A DNA stretch of 28,311 nt from assembly GCA_009602725.1 (NCBI GenBank), contig WELB01000021.1, positions 413,003-441,313 on the forward strand, written 5' to 3'. The stretch comes from Spirogloea muscicola. Lineage: Eukaryota; Streptophyta; Zygnematophyceae; Spirogloeales; Spirogloeaceae. Position numbers and translations under genes: made by a program. Below the pieces are notes generated by a model that made no database searches, was not told the DNA's origin, and saw only the letters and a list, made by a program, of their open reading frames with translations. Below, one piece after another: positions 1-10,032 of this stretch. The first letter of the stretch is position 1; each line of letters opens with the position of its first letter.

Positions 1-453
1 ACACAGGCAAAGCACTAGCGCATAGGCGCAGCGGAAGACAGGCCCCGTGGCGCCGCCGTCCGGCGGCGACTCCACCTCCTGGGCGCAGGCCGGCGCAGCA
101 GGCCCCGCAGCAAGGTGCGGCGGCGGCTGCGGCGGCGAGCAGCGGCAAGGCTGCTCCTGGGCTTCACCGGCTCGAACTCCCTCGAGCCTCAGCCCCAAGG
201 CTCTTCGTGCTTCCCCGTGCCACCCCCCCTCCAGGGGTGTGAGCGGGTCGCCTCATGGCCTGCCAGGCGGCGGGCCAAAGATCCTCCCTTGAACGGGCGA
301 GGGCACTTCTGGACGGGCGGGGCCCGCCTCTGGGCGGGCGGGCCACTTGCCCGGCAAGCCAGCCCGCCACCTGGCGGGCCCACTTGTCCCAAATAGCCGA
401 TCATGTAATGCCAACAGAGCCATGTGGCTTAACCAAATGGCTGGTTCATTACA
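1..453 (-). repeat. LTR-A, minus orientation, cut by the left window edge
   Basis: The reverse complement matches the 5' LTR of element A (13791-14338) almost throughout. It begins TGTAATGAACCAGCC at 453 and runs into the window edge about 85 bases before the expected LTR end. No purine tract precedes it on the minus strand, so it does not look like the 3' LTR of the flanking minus-strand remains. It is more likely a separate insertion into them. Whether it is solo or attached to an element cannot be seen. Confidence 0.85.
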
Positions 454-936
454 GTACCAGTGCCCCGCCGGCACCTCTCACTCCCCACCATCCTTCTTCA
501 CACGCAGAAGGTGGCCATCGCGCCACCGGTACCACTGCGCTCGCGGTCTTGGCCCTGCTCCTCCCTAGCGGATGATCGCGCCGCTGGAGGTACTCCAACA
601 ACTCCTGGTCATGCTAGACATCTCGCTCACCCCAGCCGCCTGCTGAGAGGTCCCCCATGGCATGGGCCTCGGAGAAGTGGGTGTCGTCAACCTACCTCCT
701 GCTATGGGACCGCCCTCGCGTGCACAAACGACATTGCTAGTTGCAAGGACTATCAACTGCTGCAAGGCTCCAGGGCGAAAATACGACCCGGAGAGTCCTT
801 CCTTCACGGCGGCCAGGCGATGCGCTGCCCAGCGACTTCAGACGCCGGCTCCCGCTCCACGCTCCGCGAAGCTCCTCCTCTGCTGCAGCGGCCTCCTCCT
901 CGGCTGCCGCAGACCACCCCCATCCACGTGCCATCA
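454..936. other. Unassigned GC-rich stretch between LTR-A and the protease remnant
   Basis: This lies downstream of the minus-strand protease remnant, where the related right-hand element has its methyltransferase. I looked for the methyltransferase motifs (FAGIG, ECQ or PCQ, ENV) on the minus strand and saw none. Open frames here are short and overlap on both strands, as expected from GC-rich sequence. It may be diverged or rearranged retrotransposon DNA. Confidence 0.4.
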
Positions 937-1424
937 CTACAATTGCTGCAGCGCCTCGCTGCACCGCCTGGCCCCCGCCGCTCCCGCCGATTGCTCTGCG
1001 GGGCCCCCTCCCGCCTCCCGCTGGTGGACCCCGTGGCCAGCGACAGCCGCTCCCGGCTGCATGGCCGATAGTGGCGTGATGAACGCCTCCTCCTGCGGCA
1101 CAGCCGGTAGATCGCTGCCCACCCATGCCGCGTCGCTGTGGCAGGCGAAGACTGCCCCTGCCGCTGCTGCAGCCACCACCTGCAGCGGAAACTCCACCTT
1201 CCGCCCCTCCCTACGCGTGCCGACCCGGGGCGGCTGCTCCTCTCAGAGGTACAAATCATCCCCAAAAGGTATAGGAACTCTGTCCTTAGCAGCTCATCGT
1301 AAGTTGTCGCCCCCGTGACCAGGCAGCTGATGCGCTGGCTGACCTTGTCAGCGCTGCCCTGGTTGAGGGTGATGCAGATTGGCTCCCATTTCTGCTGCAG
1401 GCCCACCGAGAAGGGCTCGCCCAT
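937..1424 (-). pseudogene. Element E post-protease region, frameshifted remnant
   Basis: The first part (1424-1242) reads EPICITLNQ, then ISCLVTGATTYDELLRTEFL. It aligns with the end of the protease domain of the right-hand methyltransferase element (ITNGG..CLVTEATSYDVLLGTEFL near 26111-26210). After a frameshift the remnant continues at 1197-937 with FPLQVV, FACH, AAW and a late ALQQL, matching FPLKLV, FACH, MAW and TLQEC at 26300-26575. A stop (937-939) ends it where the other element leads into its methyltransferase. This is seen from the translations; no function remains. Confidence 0.75.
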
Positions 1425-1577
1425 CGAGAATAGAAACCGGAAAAGCCAGCCCAAAGAAGAAGAAACAAAGTACGAGAGGGGGGCCAGGGGAAGTGCTGAG
1501 AAAAACTAAAACAAGAACAACAAGAAACAAAGCAGCTTACGTATCACTCAGTAACCCCTGCTTAGCAGCCTCAGGTC
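1425..1577. repeat. Short dispersed repeat interrupting the protease remnant
   Basis: About 150 bases split the protease reading between ATGGLSVTLT (up to about 1571) and GEPFSVGLQQ (from 1424). On the plus strand it reads AAAGCCAGCCC, then purine-rich GAAGAAGAAAC, AAAGTACGAGAGG and later ATCACTCAGTAACCCCTGC. The same block order recurs at about 20240-20370, and its first part at 20925-21000. It may be the end of an uncharacterised interspersed element. An intron is less likely because copies occur outside the gene. Confidence 0.5.
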
Positions 1578-1715
1578 AGAGTCACCGAGAGGCCTCCCGT
1601 CGCCCTCTTCATCGTGATGAGTGACGGTGGCAGGTCCTGCGCCCTCAGTCCCAGCAGCCGCACCATGCTGCAGCCCAGCAGCACCGGCTGAGAATCCCCG
1701 TTCAAGATCAAACGC
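1571..1715 (-). pseudogene. Element E retropepsin core, broken remnant
   Basis: Directly after the LTR-D insertion the minus strand reads LILNGDSQPVLLGCSMVRLL, then GLRAQDLPPS and ITMKRATGG. It is collinear with MVDSGAQRVLLGRAMV, LRAKDLEPSP and IKTATGG of the right-hand element (25952-26075). The catalytic DSG/DTG is degenerate here (GDSQ), so the protease is dead. The upstream half of the same domain is at 2711-3027, on the other side of the solo LTR. Confidence 0.75.
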
Positions 1716-1720
1716 TCCGG

Positions 1721-2705
1721 TGTAATATCCCTGTTGTCCCTAATCACACAGTTAGGGTCAGAATGTCCTGTTTGGGTTGATAGGGTGTTTTGGAGACAAC
1801 CCTCATACAAGAGAACGCCAACGCACATACGCGCACAGAGCGCAGCGGAAGTCTTACCCTGAGGCACCGTCTAAGGGCGATGACTCTACTAATAGAATCA
1901 CAAAGAGCTGGCGGGGCCCGCAGCGAGGAGCTGCGGCGACGGGCTGGGCAGCAGGCGGCAGCGGCAGAGCTGTAACGGCGGCGGCGGCAGCAGGCAGCAG
2001 CGGGGCTGGCTAGGCAGCAGCAGAGCTGTGTCTCTCTCGGCGTTGGTCGGACTGAAGAGTCTGGCCAAGGCCTACTACTTATAGCGGTTCTCCTGGCCAC
2101 CCCTCCCCGGAGGGTGTGACGAGGATCGCCCCCAGGGCCCACCCTCCGGAGGGGCGGGCCTGACAAGGGGACACGATGAATGCAAGAGGCTGACGCACAG
2201 GGCCAGAGGCCCGTAGCACGAGTCCAAGGGACTAGCGCTAAGAGGGCCGGCGCGCGAGTCCAAGGGACTGGCGCGCAGAACAGGGACTAGCGCCAAGGAG
2301 GCGGCGCGCCAGGCCAAGAGCCTGGCTTACGGGGCCAAAGGACTGAGGCTATGAGGACTCAGGACCGAGGCCCTGCGGCCAAAAAAGCTGGCCAACCCGG
2401 CCAGCCCGCAGGGCGCTGGCCTGAGGGAGAGCTGCCTCACCCGGCCAGCTCGCACGGCGCTGGCCTGCGGGAGAGCTGGCCCACCCGGCTAGCCTGCAGG
2501 GCGTTGGCCTGCGGAAGAGCTGGCCCACCCGGTCAGCCCGCAGGGCGTAGGCCCGGGGCGTGCGCACGTGGTACGGAGCCCGGGACCTCAAACCGTACAT
2601 AGCTACACGTGGTGTAGCAAAGTTACCTGCACCGTTTGGGACTCCGATACGATCATGCAAGGTTACCGGCCCCATTGGCACGCCCAGACGGGGAGGAACG
2701 TTACA
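1721..2705 (-). mobile_element. Solo LTR-D inserted in the element E protease
   Basis: This 985-bp LTR runs on the minus strand from TGTAACGTTCC (2705) to GGGATATTACA (1721). The flanks are TCCGG (1716-1720) and TTCGG (2706-2710), a 5-bp target-site duplication with one mismatch. On both sides the protease reading of element E resumes, so this is a clean solo LTR left by LTR-LTR recombination. A TATA-like CTATAAGTAG lies on the minus strand at 2075-2084, and CAG/CGG-rich triplet tracts lie at 1918-2030. The internal region of this family is not seen in the window. Confidence 0.85.
2075..2084 (-). promoter_or_regulatory. TATA-like box of LTR-D
   Basis: The minus strand reads CTATAAGTAG. The identical decamer is in LTR-B (3985-3994) and in the LTR-D fragment at 22637-22646, always in the orientation of the LTR. 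Shared position and sequence make it the likely LTR promoter TATA box; this is inference. Confidence 0.6.
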
Positions 2706-2710
2706 TTCGG

Positions 2711-3027
2711 CGCCGTGCCGTTGAACGTGATAGAGTCGTGGCGATTCCCACCGGCGCCACGTTGGGGATGACCCCCACGCGCTCCGCCACCCGCCGCTTG
2801 GGAAGCGACGGGCTCACCCCCTGCATGGTCAGCCCCCAAGACACGAGTGTTTGGTACATGGAGTTGCGCCGCTGGCCCCGACTCCGCATTCAAGGATGCC
2901 GCCGTAATTGGTGCAGGCAGCACGGATGAGAGCGACCTGCGGGGACCTCTTTTGGGGTGTCCGCCCCCCGCGCGGCCTTGCGCACTTCACTTGGTACCTG
3001 CCGCGTCGCCCTCCAGCACGGCCGGAA
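2711..3027 (-). pseudogene. Element E region upstream of the protease core, remnant
   Basis: The minus strand gives the segment leading into the retropepsin: IPNVAPV and then a frame-shifted FNGTAP motif, matching IPNVARV and FNGCAP of the right-hand element (25878-25940) and IPNVALV..FNGTAPE at 11338-11400. It lies between two solo LTR-Ds of opposite orientation. Together with 10883-10945 on one side and 1571-1720 on the other it restores one collinear protease region, so three separate blocks belong to a single old element. Confidence 0.75.
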
Positions 3028-3601
3028 TGTAACGTTCGCTCCGTTTGGGAGTTCCAACGGTGCCGGTAACCTTACATGATCGTATCGTATTTACCGTTTG
3101 GATCCCAAATGGTATCCGTAGCTTTGCTCCACTATATGTAGCTAAGCACGGTCCGAGGCCCCGGGTTTCGCACCGCACGTGCACCGCACAGGAGGCGCCG
3201 CTGCGCGCCCCCTTGGAGGCGCCAGGTGGAGCCGCCCAAGGCGCCGCGTCGCGCCGCCCAAGGCGCCGTGTTGCGTCTCCCTGATGCCGCCCAATGAGCG
3301 CCGTTTCCTGTCTCCTTGTACCGCCCAAACGGCATCGCTTCGTGTCCCCATTGGTCAGGCCCGCCCCTCCGGGGGGGACCTTGGGGGTGACCTCGTCACA
3401 CCCTCATGGGAGGGGTGGCAGATGGAACGCTTGTCAGTAGTAGGCAGAGGCCAGACTTCTCAGTCGGACCCGTGACGCCAAGAGAGGCACAGCCCTGCTG
3501 CTGCCTGCTGCCGCAGCCGCAGCCACAGCTCTGCTGCTGCCGCCTGCTGCCGAGCCCATTGCCGCAGCTCGTCGCTGCGGGCCTCGCCGGCTCTCTGTAA
3601 G
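3028..3601 (+). mobile_element. Solo LTR-D (plus), left part, split by element C
   Basis: It starts TGTAACGTTCGC at 3028 and continues at 10652-10877 after the 7-kb element C. The LTR is flanked by CGGAA at 3023-3027 and again at 10878-10882, a perfect 5-bp target-site duplication. Its first 150 bases are the reverse complement counterpart of 2570-2705. A second, uninterrupted copy of the split point exists at 19300-19330. It is another solo LTR in the old element E. Confidence 0.88.
3597..3601. repeat. Target-site duplication of element C, left copy (GTAAG)
   Basis: GTAAG lies directly before TGTGACGG of element C and is repeated at 10647-10651 directly after the other LTR. The related LTR-D at 19308-19318 carries a single GTAAG at this point, which is the empty site. 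Confidence 0.9.
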
Positions 3602-4444
3602 TGTGACGGCCCTGACCCTTAACAGCACAGTCAGGGGTGAGTACGTCCTTTTTGGTTTCGGTCGCTGGGGTTTAGAGACAAACCCCCAGCACAGTGAAGC
3701 ACCACGTGTGATACGCAGCGGAAGTCTCGCCCTGAGGCGCTGCCGACAGGCAGCGACTCACCTCTCAGGTACGGGCCAGCGACTGTCCCCAAGGGAGCAG
3801 CCACAGTCTTACTCACAGAGAGCCGTCGAAGATCCGCGACGACTGAGTGCGGCGACGGGCTGCAGCAGCGGGCAGCAGCAGAGCTGCGTCGGCGGGCTGC
3901 GGCAGCAGGCGGCAGCAGGGCTGCGCGCCTCTCTTGCGGGCTTCACTGAGTTGACCGAGTTCCCTCTTGAGTCCGCTCTCAGCCCTACTTATAGTGCTTC
4001 ATGTGCCACCCTCCCCAGGGGTCTCTGAGAGGTTCGTCTCAGGGCCCACCTTCGGAAGGCGGGCCCGATACGGGAATCTAGTGCGAGGGCAGACCACGCG
4101 GCTCCCTTCTGGAGGCGGCGGCCGTCCTGCGGCGCCGCCGAGCGGCGCCCTGCGGCGCCGCCTCGCAGCGGCGCCTTGCGGCGCCGGCTTGCGGCGCCGC
4201 CAGTGAGTCAGCGGTGTTGCGCCGCGTCACAGGCGCGCGACACGTGTCCCATACACGTCATTGCGGGCACGACGGCAGAATCGGGAATATGCCGAGAAGC
4301 TCCGCTCTGGAAGACCAGGTTTGCCGCCTCGGCTGGAGGCGGCGCGCCTGCACGTCACATCGTCAGCAGGCGCGTCACACCGCGCGACACCTTGGGCGGC
4401 GCTTAACTCGAAGTCAAGCGTCCCGTAACGGCGGGGACGTTACA
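3602..4444 (-). repeat. LTR-B, 3' LTR of element C (843 bp)
   Basis: In coding orientation it runs TGTAACGTCCCC...GGCCGTCACA. It contains an array of GGCGCC palindromes at about 4124-4202, a TATA-like CTATAAGTAG (3985-3994, minus), a perfect-looking hairpin GCTGGGGTTT/AAACCCCCAGC (3664-3690) and a terminal hairpin (3612-3641). A nearly identical solo copy is at 18261-19092. The other LTR of element C is about 245 bp shorter. Confidence 0.9.
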
Positions 4445-4457
4445 TTCCTCCCCGCTT
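4445..4457 (-). other. Polypurine tract of element C
   Basis: The minus strand reads AAGCGGGGAGGAA directly before the 3' LTR terminus TGTAACG. This is the expected site and composition for second-strand priming. Element A has AGAGTGGGGAGGTA at the equivalent place. Confidence 0.8.
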
Positions 4458-4509
4458 AATTGTTCACGTCCTCGGGAACAAGGAGAGGGGGGCCACGGAC
4501 TCGAAGAAG

Positions 4510-5322
4510 TTAAGTACGACGAGGGCGCGGAGTACTACGACGCAAAGGGGAATGCCCTTTTGCAAGATACTTACGGAGAATGGCGCGACAATGGGCAAGA
4601 TTGGCCGCCGGTTCCCAGATATTGTGCTCAGGTCCATAACCTAGCCACTTGACAAGGTACTCTCGGGACTTACGTCGCCCACGGAGTTTGTCGCGGTGAG
4701 ACAAGATCTCCTCCACCTGAAACTCTTCCTCGTTCGCAACAACGAGGGGAGGTGGGGGCGGTTGGACACGACCATCCGAATGGAATGGTTCGAGCTGGGA
4801 CACGTGGAATACTTTGTGGATTTTCCAGTGTACCGGTGTATCCAGCTCATATGCGACCGGACCGATACGGCGCACTACACGAAAGGGTCCAACCCACTTT
4901 GGCAGCAATTTAGGCGTACCAACTGCCCGCATGGAGAGGTGCTTTGTGCTCAAGAGCACTTGAGCACCCACGTCGAAGGATATATCTCGACGATGTCGAT
5001 CAGCATACGCCTTTTGCCGTTGCTGGGCAATCTCCAAGCATTGCCTAGCCCTCCGCTGAGCTTCCAGGAGGTGACCGGTAAAGGTTGCTGCGGCCGGCAC
5101 ACGTTCCGGCCTCCCCACCTGTAAAGGTGCCCGGGGATGCTGACCGTAAATAAGGAAGAAAGGGGTGTTCTTGGTGAACTCATGAAAGGCATTGTTCACA
5201 GCATATTCCGCTGGAGCAAGATACTCATCCCAGTCAGTCTGGCTGGGGTTTACAAAGTGCCGTAACATGTCCTCCAAAACCCGATTCATCCTTTCGGTCT
5301 GACCATCGGTTTGGGGGGTGGA
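4510..5322 (-). pseudogene. Element C integrase C-terminal half with GPY/F module and chromodomain
   Basis: This reads the last part of the integrase core, PQTDGQTERMNRVLEDML, whose Glu (codon about 5293-5295) is the third catalytic residue. The core continues with AEYAVNNAFHE. A GPY/F module follows (LLPKWVGPFRVVRRIG, about 4836-4902), then VFHVSQLEPF. A chromodomain comes last at about 4564-4722 ([31 protein letters not shown]). Chromodomains of chromoviruses bind modified histone tails and steer integration to heterochromatin; that role is family knowledge. The reading is one base out of phase with the upstream integrase at a run of six C on the coding strand (about 5310-5315). Confidence 0.88.
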
Positions 5323-6439
5323 ATGCCGTGGATAAGGATTGCTTAGTGCCAATAAGCCTGCACACTTCACGCCAGAAGTAACCCGTAAAGCGAGGGTCGC
5401 GATCAGACACGATTCGCTCGGGCACTCCGTGCAGTATCCATACACGGTCCACGAAGATACCAGCAAATTCCGGAGCGGACACTGTAGTGGTCGTAGGCGC
5501 AAAATGCACCAATTTACTTAGACGATCCACAAACACGACAATGGCATCATAGCCGTTTCGCGTCTTGGGGAATTGTGTGATGAAATTCACACTGACGTCA
5601 GACCAGTTCCGCGGAGGAATCTCCAAAGGTTGGAGCAACCTGGCAGGCTTCTGAGAGCGTGCCTTACTACCCTGGCAGGTGGCGCAAGTCTTCACAAAAA
5701 GACTGTACTTTTGGGCTTTCAAGCCGGGCCACCAAAAGAGAAGCTGAGTAGCTTTCTTTGTCTTCCCCATACCCAAATGACCACTATAGGGTGGCTCATG
5801 CATCTCCTGCATGATAGTACTTCGTAGGGCATTGCAGTCAGGAACTACAATGGCGTCCCCTTGCCACCAAAAATCTTGGTCAGACACTAGTGTGCGTGTT
5901 TCGTTTGCATTTGCAAACCACGGGTCGGTGCTATACCCATCACGAATACGCACATACAGCTCAGAGAGGTTGGCGGTGGACTGCCGAGCAGCTCCACGAG
6001 TAGGCCGCACGTCTGCGGTCTGAGCCCCTGATGCGTGCAAGACAGCCGCCACATCAGCCCCTACAATGTTGCGGCTCACCGGGTCCGCAACATTCATTAT
6101 TCCAGGGCGGTACACCCACTGGAAACGGAATATGGCCAACAACTCTGCCCACCTTGTTTGACGCCTGCTCAATTGCTGTTGTGTGTGGAAGTAGGTCAAC
6201 GGGCAGTGATCCGTTACGACCGTAAATTCAACACCCTCGAGATAGCATCGCCACACACGTAGGGCGTGCACAAAAGCAAGGAGCTCTTGCTCCCCCGTAG
6301 TGTAGTTACGCTCTGCCGGACGAAGCAGGCCACTCTCAAATGCTACGGGGTGACCCTCCTGCAAGAAAACGGCACCAATACCGATCAATGAGGCGTCACA
6401 TACTACTTCAAATGGCACGCCTTCTCGAGGCAAGGCCAA
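5316..6439 (-). pseudogene. Element C RNase H and integrase N-terminal half
   Basis: It begins with PFEVVCDASLIGIGAVF, the Ty3-type RNase H start with catalytic Asp, and continues with ERNYTTGEQELLAFVHAL, VVTDH and the tether YRPGIMNVADPVSR. An integrase zinc-binding HHCC domain follows (YSGHLGMGKT, then CATCQGSK). In the core the first catalytic Asp is replaced by Asn (SDVSVNFITQFPKT, near 5580-5600). Element A has the normal SVDFITQ. The second Asp is present in VSDRDPRFTGYF. The reading ends in a frameshift just before the third catalytic residue. The substitution alone should abolish strand transfer. Confidence 0.88.
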
Positions 6440-6872
6440 ACGGGTGGATTAACCAGGACCCGCTTATATCCTCGAATGCCTTCTGGCACTCGGACGTCCA
6501 CCCCCAGGACACGTCCTTACGAGTGAGCTTCGTAAGAGGAGATGCCATACTTCCGTATCCTTGCAGGAACTTACGGAAGTAATTCGCGAATCCCAAGAAG
6601 GATCGCAACTGTGGCACATTCCGTGGCACCGGCCAGTCCGTTACTACTGCAGTCTTTTTGGGGTCGACGCGAACCCCGTCTTTGCCCACCACATGCCCTA
6701 AGTATGTCAGCTCGGGCTGGTTAAAGACACACTTGGACTTTTTGGAATACAACTTATTCTCACGGAGCAACTGCAGCACTTGCCGCAGGTGCCGCACATG
6801 ATCCTCAGGCGTTTCGCTAAACACAAGTATGTCATCCAAGTAAACCAGTACGAACGTACAATAGGGGGCCAA
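6408..6872 (-). pseudogene. Element C RT palm and thumb/connection
   Basis: VLVYLDDILVFSETPEDH carries the YLDD polymerase active site. After it come SKCVFNQPELTYLGHVV, VDPKKTAVV and the Ty3 thumb signature LRSFLGFANYFRKF (about 6560-6610), then PLTKLTRKD and CQKAFEDI. The reading loses phase with the RNase H part through two apparent one-base deletions near 6464 and 6438. It is also out of phase with the preceding RT segment near 6866, next to a run of five C. Active-site residues are intact. Confidence 0.88.
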
Positions 6873-7942
6873 AGACCTTCGTCATTACAGCTTGAAATGT
6901 GGCAGGTGCATTGGTCAAGCCAAAGCTGAGCACCTTGAACTGGAAGTGACCGAGTGGCGTACGGAATGCCGATTTCGGTACATCCTCAGGTGTAATACGA
7001 ATTTGGTGATTAGCCGCTTTGCAAATCGAGGGAGCTGAACACATTATTAGCTAACGCGAGACGATCGAACAGATCATCAATGCGCGGCAACGGGTACCGG
7101 TTCTTGACTGTGAGCTTGTTCAAGGCTCGATAGTCGATGCACATCCGAAGACTACCATCTTCCTTCTTAACGAAGATCGGTGCACCGTACGGCGACTGGG
7201 AGGGCTCGATATGCCCTTTCTTCAGCAAATCCTCCACTTGGGATTGCATCTCGCAAAATTCGAGAGGACTCAGTCGATACATAGGACGGTACGGCGGCGC
7301 AGCGCCGGGCTCCAGAGGAATCGTATGAGCCACGCCTCGGTGAGGAGGCAGACCGTCTGGGAGAACTTCGGGGAACACATCCGAGAATTCTGCCAACAAC
7401 TTGTCAAGAGCCGGCCCATGTGAGGCCACATCACTCACTACTCCTGAGTCAGAGCGAGACTCAGCACTCATTACCACCAACAGATACACGGGCGAAGCCG
7501 GCTCTGCGTGAAGGAGCTTCTTGAACTGTATAGCCGACAGCTGGATAGAAGAAGCATTCACGGATGGTGGCGCGCGGGGAACGTCTTTGTGCAATACAAA
7601 ACGACGAGCACCGCGTTGACCAGAGCAAGTTCGCGCATCAAAGTCAAGTAGGCCCGCAGTGGAACAAAGCCAATCATCGCCCAAAATCACATCAAAGCCC
7701 GGTGCCAATTCAATGACAAGGCAAGACACAATTGTCTTATAATTTTGAATGTGTATGGGGACTCGACAATAGCCCATGACTTCGGCAGTTTGTCCATTAG
7801 CCAATGTAGCCTGAGAGACATTGATGGGCTTTACAACAAAACCCTTGTCGCTCACAACATTCTTACTGATGCAGGAGACAGTAGCCCCCGTATCTATGAG
7901 GATCTGGACCGCATGACCGGCCACCAGTCCCGAAAACACCAT
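6850..7942 (-). pseudogene. Element C protease and RT N-terminal part
   Basis: Pol appears to start at an ATG (7942) in [10 protein letters not shown]. The retropepsin signature [13 protein letters not shown] follows at about 7870-7910, and [10 protein letters not shown] closes the protease. RT begins around [12 protein letters not shown], with the fingers motif [20 protein letters not shown] and then SSLDLQSG. One inserted A near 7011 causes a stop, after which the reading resumes as HQIRITPEDVPKSAF, VLSFGLTNAPATFQ. Gag and pol lie in the same frame but are separated by stops over about 170 bases, where element A instead has overlapping frames. Confidence 0.87.
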
Positions 7943-8110
7943 AGTTGGCGCTGCGGCAGCGACTGCCGAGGCACTTACGGTAGTAAGAATGAAACTCCGA
8001 GCTACTTATACGAACAGTTTCCTCGAGGGACGTACAACATTTTCAACCTCCGATTTCACTTGAGGGCGCTTCGCCTTCTTGCGACACAGCAACACCAGCC
8101 CCGACGGAGG

Positions 8111-9492
8111 TTAAGGGTTCACTCCTCGACTGCATGGCACGATGAAGAACACCGGTTCTCTAGCACCATGGAGACTGATCCAGCTCAAGTACATGCTCGC
8201 AGCTTTTTGCAACTGATTGGAAGGAACCCATACAACGAGGGGACCTTCGTTCACCAGCGCTTGCTTAAGCCCATGTAGAGAGCGTACTACTGGCATAACA
8301 GACAGCGGACACACTCGTCCTAAGCGTTCAAAGAGCATTTCCACATCATGCCGATGAAACACCCACAACGGTGATAGGGAGGGGGACTCACTTTTCCCTT
8401 TTCCCTTGTACAAGCCCTTCGGGCGCGTCGAAGCAGGCTTGGTAGGTTGGGACGTCGGCGGTTGCAGACAATCCCGTATCCGGTGGCCCTTTTGGCCACA
8501 CCGGTAACAAGCCCTGTCCTCTTCTGGGACAAACTTCGCTGCAGCCTTGGCTGGCGCCGACCGCGATGGTGGCCCAGGCTTACTACTTGGCTTGAACCCG
8601 GACTTGGGCTTGAAGCGCTTTGCGGGTGACAGTCTCGATTTGTCCCCATTTTCCTCATGGAGGAAACGCTTGCGCGTCGGGTACATCGAGTACGACTGCC
8701 GAGCTTGCTCGACGAGCTGCTCCAAAGTCGTCACCGGCTGAAAAGTGGTCTTGTCCACTTGCGACATCACCGCGATGTGCTGTGGCAAACCAGCTTTAAA
8801 GCGCTGTACTTGGTCCTTGGCGTCCATGGACCCGCACTTCACCAGCAGCATGTGAAACTGCCGGACATACTCTTCGAAGTCATCACCTCGCATGCGGATT
8901 GCATCGAGTGCATTGCGAGCTTTTAGCTCCGCATGGACTTCGCCGTACATTGTAGTCAACGACCTTGTGAAGAAATCCCACGTATTGAATACACTGGGGG
9001 TAGAGGATAGCTTCACAGACTCCCACCACGCGGCAGGGTCACCGGTCAAATACGTGGCAGCAATGCCAACTCGCGATGCCGATGGTGCCTCACAGAGGAC
9101 GAACCATGCCATCATTTCGCGCAACCACGCTGCGAGACTGCCCTGCCCACTGAACTTGGCAGGTTGGCATTGCTGGGCACGGCCCAGCCGAGCGCTGTGG
9201 CTTACTTTCGCCTTCAGGCGTTGGATGCGTTCCTCGCCCGCACACACACGGGCAATGAGGATCCGCACCTCGGCACACAGCATCCCCACACGGGATTTGC
9301 CAGCGATTCCCCACCGGGAACGGCAGTCTCCAACTGCTTCAGGCGCGCAAGGCGCCGCACCTCTTCAGAAGTCAGCCCATCCGGGCCAGGTGCACGGAGC
9401 TGCGCTAGGTCGTAGACAACGTCCTCTACTTCAGGAGGAGGTACAGCTGGCGGTGGAGGGCTTGGTGGTGCACTTGAGCTAGCCGACTCCAT
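8111..9492 (-). pseudogene. Element C Gag, one frameshift
   Basis: The likely start is MESASSSAPPSPPPP at 9492. The reading shifts frame near 9290 and continues with FSGQGSLAAWLREMMAWF, a retrotransposon gag capsid-like domain (AATYLTGDPAAWWES, FKAGLPQHIAVM). A basic linker and one CCHC zinc knuckle follow (CYRCGQKGHRIRDC, 8468-8509). After the knuckle comes a conserved segment of about 90 residues (8117-8350: DVEMLFERL, GPLVVWVPSNQLQKAASMYL, VFFIVPCSRGV), which element A also has and which I do not recognise. Gag forms the particle and binds RNA. Confidence 0.85.
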
Positions 9493-10032
9493 GCCTTTAC
9501 ACCACACACACTGAGGGATCAAGTCAGCGGTTGGCGTAAGACACAACGGCCAGGACAATACTACCACAATGGTACTGAGCTATGCCGGGGCCCCGGAAAA
9601 GCAAAGCAATCATGGCAGCGCACCAACCATTTCCCCAACTCGCAAGCTGTACGAGCAACTGAGGGAGGGACCAGGACTGGAGTACGGACCAGCCTCTGGC
9701 AGATAGTCAGACTTGGCCGCCCAGCGGCGATCGGTTTCAACTCCTTGCATACGGCAGGCGATCCGCCGACCGCAGAAGGTTACGCAGGCAAAGTACTGAC
9801 CTGGCAATACGGCTTGCCGCCGGAGTGGTGGAGGATCTGCCGCCATAGCCGACCCCGGACACGTGGATGCAGTGGGCGATAGGATGGACAGCACCAGTCG
9901 ACCCGGCGATGCAAATCCACGGATACACTCTGGCACGAAGACATCTCAAAGGACCAATCAGTGCCAGCACATCAGAAGGAACCTTGCACTGTCAACCGTA
10001 AAAGATTACGAGGCCAATCAGATGCAAGGACT
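9493..10032 (-). other. Element C 5' untranslated leader
   Basis: About 540 bases lie between the primer-binding site and the Gag start on the minus strand. No supported coding region is seen. Packaging signals would be expected here, but none can be identified by eye. Confidence 0.6.

Noticed and set aside
1425-1577. Spliceosomal intron in the protease of element E
   Set aside because: Similar blocks exist in non-coding positions at 20240 and 20925, and no consistent GT-AG pair matches the coding break.
5310-5315. Programmed frameshift at the six-base G/C run in the integrase
   Set aside because: It lies inside the catalytic core, where no gypsy element is known to frameshift; a homopolymer error or decay explains it better.
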